Of a DNA stretch of 15,058 nucleotides, positions 7,822-13,613 are shown piece after piece. The notes beneath the pieces are model-generated. The model was given only the letters and a program-made list of their open reading frames with translations. It was not told the origin of the DNA and ran no database searches. Each line of letters opens with the position of its first letter. The stretch's first letter is position 1. The position numbers and the translations under genes are program-made. Origin of the DNA: Hyphomicrobiales bacterium (GTDB taxonomy: Bacteria > Pseudomonadota > Alphaproteobacteria > Rhizobiales > Beijerinckiaceae); the NCBI GenBank assembly GCA_027489835.1, contig JAIXZF010000030.1, positions 1 to 15,058 of the forward strand, in the 5' to 3' direction.

Positions 7822-7856
7822 GCGCCGCGCGGAACCTCAAGGGTCCCGCGCGGCGC
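7822..7856 (-). other. Strong GC-rich stem-loop between SBP and MalF-like genes
   Basis: A perfect 11-bp inverted repeat, GCGCCGCGCGG (7822-7832) and CCGCGCGGCGC (7846-7856), with a 13-base loop that can itself partly pair. It lies in the 80-base gap after the SBP stop, the same relative position as the stem-loop at 683-720 in the second importer. No U-run follows in the direction of transcription. A role in stabilising SBP mRNA or causing partial read-through is inferred from the malE-malF precedent. Confidence 0.65.
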
Positions 7857-7868
7857 GAGCGGTGCGCC

Positions 7869-9083
7869 TCAGCGGATGAGGCCGGCCTCGCGGGCGGCGG
7901 TGACGTACTTGTCCTCGACCGCCTTGAGCGCGGCCTCGGCCGTCAGCTTGCCGGTGAAGTAATCGCCGACGGTGCTGCCGATGGCGGAGTGCAGCAGGCC
8001 CATGCGCTGGGAGGCGGGATAGGCAGGCGTGCCCGCCTGGATCGTGGCGATGGCGCCCTCGGCCGCGGCGCTCGGCTTGAAGCCCTCGACGAGCCAGACG
8101 GCGGCGTTGTTGTTGGCCTCGACCATCTGCCGGTCCATACCCTCCATCAGCACGCGGAAGGCGGCGTCGGCCTCGGCGTCGGAGATGTTCTTGGCGATCA
8201 CCGCGCCGTCCCACCAGACGGTGGTGGCGGGCTTGCCGCCGGGCACGGCGATGGGCGCGGCGGCCATCTTGACCTTGCCGACCACGGTCGACTCCTTCGG
8301 GTCATCCAGCGCGCCGGCGCGGGAGGCCCAGAAGTTCGCCATGGCGATGCGGCCCTGCTGGAACTGCTTCTGCACGAAGGTGGAGTCGCCCGTCAGGTAT
8401 TCGGGGTCCATGAACGCGGTCAGCGCCTTCATGGTCTCCAGCGTGCGGATGCCGGCCGGGCCGTTCACCGCAGGCCTGTTGCCCTCGCCGAAGAAGGCGC
8501 CGCCCTGGCCCATGTACATGTTGACGAAGTCCTGGGCGAGGTTCCAGCCCGTGCGCATGGTCGCGCCGACCGGGAAGGGCACCGCATTCGCGGCCTTGAT
8601 CTTCGCGGCAGCGGCCATCACGTCGGCATAGCTCTTGGGTTCGGGGATGCCGAGCTGGTCCAGGATGTCCTTGCGGTACATCAGGTGCTGGGCGTTCACC
8701 ATCATGGCGATGGCCATGATCTTGCCGTCGACCCGGATGAGCTGGTTCGGCGTCAGGTGCTTGCCGTACTTCGCGACGAGATCGTCGAGCGGACGGATGG
8801 TGCCGGCGTTGAGCAGCGGCACGAAGGTCTCGGTGGCGACGCCGCCGACATGGTAGAGCGCGGGGTTGGCCGCGAAGGCCGCCACGTGCTTCTTGGCGAA
8901 CTCCTGATCGAGCTCCGCCTGCACGTTGCCGCATTCGGCCATGGCCGAGCTCACCGCCTTCCAGGCGTCGAAGCCTGCCGACAGCATCCTGATCGGCACG
9001 GTGTTCTGGAACCCGCAGGCGGCCTGCGCCGATGCGGACATCAGCAGCGTCAGCGCCGCCGCAGCCAAGGTCTTCCTGATCAT
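7869..9083 (-). CDS. ABC transporter family-1 solute-binding protein, Sec signal
   Basis: 404-residue periplasmic substrate-binding protein of the main importer. It has a Sec signal peptide (MIRKTLAAAALTLLMSASAQ plus A21) with cleavage expected after the AQA at 19-21. The mature protein starts ACGFQN; the cysteine is not in a lipobox, so this is a soluble periplasmic protein rather than a lipoprotein. Cys23 and Cys51 may form a disulfide. Family features include YRKDILDQLGIPEPKSYADV, the region GNRPAVNGPAGIRTLETMKA, and VWWDGAVIAKN in the second lobe. Length is normal for family 1. The ATG at 9083 has GAGGAG 8 bases upstream. Hairpins lie on both sides of the gene, which could favour its transcript over that of the permeases. 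It differs from the other SBP in export route and sequence, so the two importers probably bind different, perhaps related, ligands. Confidence 0.94.
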   Translation of the reverse strand: MIRKTLAAAALTLLMSASAQAACGFQNTVPIRMLSAGFDAWKAVSSAMAECGNVQAELDQEFAKKHVAAFAANPALYHVGGVATETFVPLLNAGTIRPLDDLVAKYGKHLTPNQLIRVDGKIMAIAMMVNAQHLMYRKDILDQLGIPEPKSYADVMAAAAKIKAANAVPFPVGATMRTGWNLAQDFVNMYMGQGGAFFGEGNRPAVNGPAGIRTLETMKALTAFMDPEYLTGDSTFVQKQFQQGRIAMANFWASRAGALDDPKESTVVGKVKMAAAPIAVPGGKPATTVWWDGAVIAKNISDAEADAAFRVLMEGMDRQMVEANNNAAVWLVEGFKPSAAAEGAIATIQAGTPAYPASQRMGLLHSAIGSTVGDYFTGKLTAEAALKAVEDKYVTAAREAGLIR

Positions 9084-9107
9084 GTGTCCTACTCCTCTCT
9101 GTTGTGT

Positions 9108-9171
9108 CCGCCGCGCTTCCGACCGGAAGCGGCGGCCTTTTCTTCGTCGGTCCGCCGGGCTTGGCGCCCGG
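9108..9171 (-). other. Two consecutive stem-loops between ATPase and SBP genes
   Basis: The 108-base spacer holds two inverted repeats. At 9108-9135, an 11-bp stem with a 2-base bulge (GCTTCC/GGAAGC core extended by CCGCC/GGCGG) has a 4-base loop. At 9155-9171, CCGGGC/GCCCGG has a 5-base loop. On the minus strand neither is followed by a U-run, so an intrinsic terminator is unlikely. An RNA processing or attenuation role is possible but unproven. Confidence 0.5.
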
Positions 9172-9191
9172 TTCTGTTCAGCGTGACGAAT

Positions 9192-10253
9192 TCATATCCG
9201 GCGTCCTGAGCCATGCTCGAAGAGATGGCACACGGACGCCTCGACGCGGAAGGCGACCGCGTCGCCGATCTCCGCCCGGAAATCCTTGGCCGTCTTCACG
9301 GCGACCAGCGCACTGCCCGAGCGCACCGAGACCAGCGTGGCGTCGCCCAGGAGCTCGAGCGCGTAGATCGGGGCCTCGACCTCGCCGCGCGCCGGCTCCG
9401 CGCCTCGCTTCAGCACGCCGGCGTCCTCCGCCCGGAAGCCGAGCGTCACCTTGCCATTGACGTCCGGGTTCAGGCCGGCGACGCGGATGTTCGGAGCGGT
9501 GAAGACGCCGCCCGCGATTTCGCCGTCGATGAGGTTCATGGCCGGCGAGCCGATGAAGCCGGCCACGAAGGTGTTGGCAGGGCGGTCGTAGATCTCGGTG
9601 GGGGCGCCGACCTGCTGGAACTCGCCCTTGTTCATCACCACCACGCGGTCGGCGAGCGTCATCGCCTCGATCTGGTCGTGGGTGACGTAGATCGTGGTCA
9701 CCTTGAGTTCGTGCTGGAGGTTCTTGATCTGGGCGCGGGTCGAGACGCGCAGCTTGGCGTCGAGGTTCGACAGCGGCTCGTCCATCAGGAACACGGCGGG
9801 CTCGCGCACGATGGCGCGGGCGAGGGCGACGCGCTGGCGCTGGCCGCCGGACAATTCGCGCGGATAGCGCTTGAGCAAATCGCCGAGCTCGACCATCGCG
9901 GCGGCCTTGCGCACCCTGGCATCGTGGGTGGCGGCGTCGACCCGCCGGACCTTCAGCGGAAATCGGATGTTCTCGTAGACGTCGAGGTTGGGGTAGAGGC
10001 CGTAGTTCTGGAAGACCATGGCCACGTCGCGATCCTTCGGCTCGAGGTGGTTGACCACGCGGTCGCCGATCCTGATCTCGCCCTCGGTGGGGTCCTCGAG
10101 GCCGGCGATCATGCGCATCGTCGTGGTCTTGCCGCAGCCGGAGGGGCCCAGGAAGACCACGAACTCACGGTCCCTGATGTCGAGGTCGACCGCCCGCACG
10201 CCCACGAAGGCTCCCCATCGCTTGGTCACGCCCCTGAGCGAAACACCGACCAT
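9192..10253 (-). CDS. Sugar-type ABC transporter ATP-binding protein, MsmX/UgpC/MalK-like
   Basis: 353-residue ATPase that powers the main importer from the cytoplasmic face. Complete motifs: Walker A GPSGCGKT (36-43), Q-loop Gln82, signature LSGGQ (134-138), Walker B FLMDE (155-159), D-loop SNLDAK, and switch His192 (YVTHDQ). The C-terminal third is a TOBE/OB-type regulatory domain with GFRAED, typical of the MalK/UgpC/MsmX group. Such ATPases can serve several permease pairs, and only one is visible for two importers. The ATG at 10253 has GGAGG 4 bases upstream and gives the usual family N-terminus; in-frame extension to 10463 would cross the candidate operator and is unlikely. This is the first gene of the main operon; its start codon lies 42 bases downstream of the palindrome at 10296-10309. 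Confidence 0.96.
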   Translation of the reverse strand: MVGVSLRGVTKRWGAFVGVRAVDLDIRDREFVVFLGPSGCGKTTTMRMIAGLEDPTEGEIRIGDRVVNHLEPKDRDVAMVFQNYGLYPNLDVYENIRFPLKVRRVDAATHDARVRKAAAMVELGDLLKRYPRELSGGQRQRVALARAIVREPAVFLMDEPLSNLDAKLRVSTRAQIKNLQHELKVTTIYVTHDQIEAMTLADRVVVMNKGEFQQVGAPTEIYDRPANTFVAGFIGSPAMNLIDGEIAGGVFTAPNIRVAGLNPDVNGKVTLGFRAEDAGVLKRGAEPARGEVEAPIYALELLGDATLVSVRSGSALVAVKTAKDFRAEIGDAVAFRVEASVCHLFEHGSGRRI

Positions 10254-10284
10254 CCCGCCTCCAACCCCCTCGGATCGCCTCACG

Positions 10285-10290
10285 TTGACA
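10285..10290 (+). promoter_or_regulatory. Possible -35 box for the divergent SnoaL-like gene
   Basis: A perfect TTGACA on the plus strand, 81 bases before the ATG at 10372. The candidate operator starts 5 bases after it and would fill the -35/-10 spacer, a classic repression geometry. The expected -10 position (about 10308-10313, CAAGTC) matches poorly, so only the -35 is well supported. I found no equally clear promoter for the leftward operon in the same spacer. Confidence 0.4.
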
Positions 10291-10295
10291 GAATG

Positions 10296-10309
10296 TGCAT
10301 ACGTATGCA
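10296..10309. promoter_or_regulatory. Candidate LacI-family operator in the divergent promoter region
   Basis: TGCATACGTATGCA, a perfect 14-bp palindrome with central CG at 10302-10303. It sits in the 118-base gap between the ATPase gene (minus) and the SnoaL-like gene (plus), so one bound repressor could control both directions. A one-mismatch copy lies at 2099-2112. The regulator is probably the LacI-family protein encoded about 1.1 kb away at 11405-12421; assignment rests on proximity, class and site repetition. Confidence 0.78.
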
Positions 10310-10371
10310 AGTCCTTGATCTCGGGCGCTGGACGGCGGGTTCCGGCGTCCCCAGCGCAGCACGGGCCGGCC

Positions 10372-11400
10372 ATGCAGACGAGTTCGCTCCACCTCTCCAA
10401 CAAGCGCTTCGTGCACAAGGCGCTCGGCGCGATCGCGGAGGCGAGCCCCGCCACGCTCGGCAAGCGGCTGGCCGAAGCCTATCATCCCGACGCGGAATGG
10501 CGAGGGTCCCATCCGCTGAACGAGATGCGCGGCGTCGAGGCCATCGCTGCCCGCGTCTGGAGCCCGCTCCTAGCCTCCTTCCCCGATCTCGAGCGGCGCG
10601 ACGTCATCGTGCTCGGCGGCCATTCGCACGGCACGGACATTGTCGGCACGGTGGGTCATTATTGCGGCACCTTCCGCGAGGACTGGCTGGGCATTCCCGC
10701 CACGGGCCGCACGATGTACCTGCGTTCGGGCGAATTCCACGTGGTGCGCGAGGGCAGGATCGCGCAGAGCACCGTGCTGATCGACGTGCTCGACGTGATC
10801 CGGCAAGCCGGGTTTTGGCCGATCGCGCCGAGCCTCGGCACCGAGGAGCAATGGCCCTGCCCGTTCACCGCCGACGGCGTGCTGCTGCAGGAGCAGGATC
10901 CGGCGCAATCCGCCTTCAACATCGCGCAGACCCTCGCCATGCACAAGACGCTCGGCGACTACGACGACCTCGAGGGCAAGGGCCGCGAAGGCCTGCTCGA
11001 CATGCCCCAGAAGCAGCACTGGCACCCGAAGATGATGTGGTACGGCCCCTGCGGCATCGGCACCACGCGTGGGCTGCAGGGCTTCGTCGACTACCATCAG
11101 CTGCCCTTCCGCATCGCCTTTCCCAACCGGCGCGGCGGCAACCATTACGTCCGCATCGGCGATGGCGCCTACTCCGCCACCGGCGGCTGGCCGAGCGTGC
11201 TGGCCAGGCACACGGGCGGCGACTTCCTCGGCGTCGGCCCCACGGGGCGGGACGTGACGATGCGGGTGATGGATTTCTACCTGCACCATGAGGGGCTCAT
11301 CCGCGAAAACTGGGTGCCGATCGACATCATCCACCTGCTGCTGCAGATGGACGTGGACGTGTTCGGGCGGATGCGGAGCTTCTTCCGCCGCGGACGCTGA
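10372..11400 (+). CDS. Two-domain SnoaL-like (NTF2-fold) protein, divergent from the main operon
   Basis: 342-residue cytoplasmic protein with two SnoaL-like domains. The first (about 10-155) contains AYHPDAEWRGSHPLNEMRG and GHYCGTFREDWLGIPATGR. The second (about 190-335) contains GPCGIGTTRGLQGF, GDFLGVGPTGRDV, MDFYLHHEG and ENWVPID. Both domains carry the G-x-x-x-P-(A/P)-TGR followed by Phe/Asp pattern common to SnoaL-type 'ester cyclase' proteins. The second domain matches the one-domain protein at 5258-5815. Reaction unknown. The ATG at 10372 has no good Shine-Dalgarno (only GGGCCGG nearby); the open frame continues upstream, but it would cross the operator and into the ATPase region, so the first convincing Met was chosen. 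It is transcribed away from the operon, apparently under the shared operator, and ends 4 bases before the convergent lacI-type stop. Confidence 0.87.
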   Translation: MQTSSLHLSNKRFVHKALGAIAEASPATLGKRLAEAYHPDAEWRGSHPLNEMRGVEAIAARVWSPLLASFPDLERRDVIVLGGHSHGTDIVGTVGHYCGTFREDWLGIPATGRTMYLRSGEFHVVREGRIAQSTVLIDVLDVIRQAGFWPIAPSLGTEEQWPCPFTADGVLLQEQDPAQSAFNIAQTLAMHKTLGDYDDLEGKGREGLLDMPQKQHWHPKMMWYGPCGIGTTRGLQGFVDYHQLPFRIAFPNRRGGNHYVRIGDGAYSATGGWPSVLARHTGGDFLGVGPTGRDVTMRVMDFYLHHEGLIRENWVPIDIIHLLLQMDVDVFGRMRSFFRRGR

Positions 11401-11421
11401 GGCGTCAGCCCGCCGGCGGGC
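11393..11421. other. Palindromes at the convergent gene junction
   Basis: Two adjacent palindromes lie at the tail-to-tail junction: GACGC-TGAG-GCGTC (11393-11406), spanning both stop codons, and GCCCGCCGGCGGGC (11408-11421) inside the repressor gene. With only 4 bases between the stops they could slow polymerase from both directions, but no U-tracts follow. A bidirectional terminator is possible, not established. Confidence 0.35.
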
Positions 11422-12421
11422 GCGGCAGGCGCGCCGAGCCGCGCACCACGAGACGGGCCGGCAGCACCGCCGCGCGCTTGTCGACGACGCGGTTCTCGAC
11501 CTGCTCGATCAGGATCGACACGGCGGCCTCGACCATCGGGCCGGAAGGCTGCGTCACGGTGGTGAGATTGTAGCCGGCCCAGCCGGCCTCCGGCACGTCG
11601 TCATAGCCGACCACCGAGACATCCTCGGGGATGCGCAGCTTGAGCTCGCCGCGCAGCACGTCCATCACGGAAAAGGCCATGTGGTCATTGGCGACGAAGA
11701 CCGCGTCGGGCCGGTCGCGGCCGCCGAACAGCTCGCGCGCCGCCCGCGCCGCGCCGTCGAAGCTGTAGCCGCCGACCGAGCGGCCGAACAGCGCCCGGCC
11801 GCATTCCGCCAGCCCCTTGTGGAAGCCAGCCTCGCGGTCGCGGCTGGTCGAGGAATCCTCGTGGCCGGCGATGAAGACGATCCGGCGGTGCCCCCCGGCG
11901 TCGAGGAAATGGGCGAGCTGGCGCGCGCCCTCGATGTTGTCGGAGGTGACGCTGCTGGTCGGGGAGGAGGGCACGTAGCGATTGAACAGAACGACGGGCG
12001 TGCCCGTGCTGGCGCATTCGCGGGCGAGGCTGGAGGAGAGCGTGGCCGAGGCCATGACGATGCCCTCGACCTGGTATTGCAGCATCTTCTGCACGACCTG
12101 GTCCTGGTTGCCGGGGTCGGTCATGAACAGCAGCACCTGGTAGCCGCGGTCCTGCAGCGCCCGCGACATCTGCTCGAGCACGACCGGATAGAACTGGTTG
12201 TCGAGATAGGCGACGAGGATGGCGATCAGCCGCGACCGGCCGCTGATCATGGCCCTCGCGATGGCGTTCGGCCGGTAGCCGAGCTCCTTGGCCGCATCGA
12301 GCACGCGCTTCCGGGTCTGGTCTGAGACGCTGGCGCCGGGCGAGAAGGCGCGGCTCACGGCGGATTGCGAGACGTTCGCCCGGCGCGCGACATCTCCGGA
12401 GGTGACGGAACCCTTGGCCAT
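11405..12421 (-). CDS. LacI-family transcriptional regulator
   Basis: 338-residue LacI/GalR repressor. The N-terminal helix-turn-helix spans about residues 6-26 (VTSGDVARRANVSQSAVSRA), followed by ELGYRPNAIARAM, the hinge helix. The periplasmic-binding-protein-like effector domain follows from LIAILVAYLDNQFYPVVLEQ, with the C-terminal lobe marked by RPDAVFVANDHMA and EDVSVVGYDD. Complete, normal length. The hinge residue that usually is Leu, and wedges into the central CG of the operator, is Met58 here. The ATG at 12421 gives the standard short family N-terminus; no clear Shine-Dalgarno precedes it. It most likely controls the transport/catabolic genes through the palindromes at 10296 and 2099, with the imported solute or an intermediate as inducer (inference). 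I see no such palindrome before this gene, so autoregulation through that site is not supported. Confidence 0.93.
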   Translation of the reverse strand: MAKGSVTSGDVARRANVSQSAVSRAFSPGASVSDQTRKRVLDAAKELGYRPNAIARAMISGRSRLIAILVAYLDNQFYPVVLEQMSRALQDRGYQVLLFMTDPGNQDQVVQKMLQYQVEGIVMASATLSSSLARECASTGTPVVLFNRYVPSSPTSSVTSDNIEGARQLAHFLDAGGHRRIVFIAGHEDSSTSRDREAGFHKGLAECGRALFGRSVGGYSFDGAARAARELFGGRDRPDAVFVANDHMAFSVMDVLRGELKLRIPEDVSVVGYDDVPEAGWAGYNLTTVTQPSGPMVEAAVSILIEQVENRVVDKRAAVLPARLVVRGSARLPRPPAG

Positions 12422-12551
12422 GGCCGGATAATGCCGGAAACGGGGCGTTCGTCCAGCGGTGCGAAGGGCGCCGGGGCCTTGCGTTCGCGGAGGCCGTGCC
12501 GATATCCGGAGACAGGCGGCCGCGGCGCCGAGCCAGAGAACGGAGAGCTCC

Positions 12552-13499
12552 ATGCGCCTGACCGGCCTGCACCACCTTACGGCGATCACGGCGGACGCTC
12601 CCGCCAACCACCGCTTCTACACGGAGGTACTCGGCCTGCGGATGGTCAAGAAGACCGTCAACCAGGACGACGTCTCGGCCTATCACCTGTTCTACGGCGA
12701 TGGCCGGGCCACTCCCGGCAGCGACATCACATTCTTCGAGTGGCCTGTGCCGCCGGCGCGCCGCGGCACGCGGTCGGTCGTGCGCACGGGCCTGCGCGTC
12801 ACCGGCGAGGCGACGCTGGCGTGGTGGGAGGCGCGGCTCGCCGAGCGCCGCGTGCCCCATTCCGGCATCAAGCAGCGCCATGGCCGCGCGGTTCTCGACT
12901 TCGAGGACCATGAAGGCCAGCGCCTCAGCCTCGTGGACGATGGCGGGGCAGGGGAGGGCGCCGTCTGGGAGCGCAGCACGGTTCCGCCCGAGCACCAGAT
13001 CAGGGGGCTCGGTCCGATGGCGCTCAGCGTGCCCGATCTCGCGCCGACCGACATGGTGCTGCAGCGCCTCCTCGGCCTGAAGCCGGCCGGCCAGTTCCGG
13101 GATGCGGCGCTGGGATCGGGCGATGTCCACGTCTATGCCATCGGCGAAGGCGGGCCTTCGGCCGAGCTGCACGTGGCGGTCGAGCCGGGCAAGCCCCCAG
13201 CGGCCGAAGGAGCGGGCGGGGTGCATCATGTCGCGCTGCGCGTGCCGGAACGCGCCGATTACGATGCCTGGGCGAAGAGGCTGGCGGAGGCGCGCTATCC
13301 CAACAGCGGGCCGGTGGACCGGCACTATTTCCGCAGCCTCTACTTCCGAGAGCCGAACGGCATCCTGTTCGAGCTCGCCACGGACGGGCCCGGCTTCGAC
13401 GTGGACGAGCCGATGGAGACGCTGGGCGAAAAGCTGGCGCTGCCGCCCTTCCTGGAGGCGCGCCGCGCCGCGATCGAGAAAGGGCTGAAGCCGCTCTGA
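12552..13499 (+). CDS. Ring-cleaving extradiol dioxygenase, VOC/glyoxalase fold (PcpA/LinE/MhqO-like)
   Basis: 315-residue two-module VOC protein. The family contains Fe(II) hydroquinone 1,2-dioxygenases (PcpA, LinE) and the quinone-stress enzymes MhqA/MhqO. The N-terminal LHHLTAIT supplies His7/His8, the second module VHHVALRV supplies His225/His226, and ILFELATD gives Glu274, matching the family's His-His-Glu metal site. Second-shell residues also fit: Arg257 and Tyr264 in DRHYFRSLYFREPNG keep the Arg and Tyr spacing seen in PcpA. The ATG at 12552 has GGAGAG just upstream and starts at the expected MRLTGLHHLT; an in-frame Met 93 bases earlier adds only low-complexity sequence. The gene is divergent from the LacI gene across a 130-base gap in which I see no matching operator. 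Its natural substrate is probably a (chloro)hydroquinone or similar, inferred from family only. It may form a pair with the downstream exporter. Confidence 0.9.
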   Translation: MRLTGLHHLTAITADAPANHRFYTEVLGLRMVKKTVNQDDVSAYHLFYGDGRATPGSDITFFEWPVPPARRGTRSVVRTGLRVTGEATLAWWEARLAERRVPHSGIKQRHGRAVLDFEDHEGQRLSLVDDGGAGEGAVWERSTVPPEHQIRGLGPMALSVPDLAPTDMVLQRLLGLKPAGQFRDAALGSGDVHVYAIGEGGPSAELHVAVEPGKPPAAEGAGGVHHVALRVPERADYDAWAKRLAEARYPNSGPVDRHYFRSLYFREPNGILFELATDGPGFDVDEPMETLGEKLALPPFLEARRAAIEKGLKPL

Positions 13500-13613
13500 G
13501 GGCTCGACGCACGCGGCCCTTGCGTCTCACACTGGCGTGACATGACAAAAGGCCATGTGCCGATCAGGCGCCGGGCGCGTTAGAACCTCTGTCCCGCCCG
13601 CCGAGCCGCTCCC

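Noticed and set aside
9108..9145. Intrinsic terminator reading rightward (hairpin followed by CCTTTTCTTC)
   Set aside because: The T-rich tail is on the plus strand where no gene ends; in the transcribed leftward direction no U-run follows.
9213..11291. Open frame of 692 codons on the plus strand
   Set aside because: It runs antisense to the ABC ATPase, across the operator region and out of frame through the SnoaL gene; both real genes have clear motifs.
12422..12551. LacI autoregulatory operator in the lacI/dioxygenase gap
   Set aside because: No sequence resembling TGCATACGTATGCA is present in this spacer.
13515..13534. Operator-like repeat TCACACTGGCGTGA before the MFS gene
   Set aside because: Only 10 of 14 positions are self-complementary and no second copy is seen; too weak to call.
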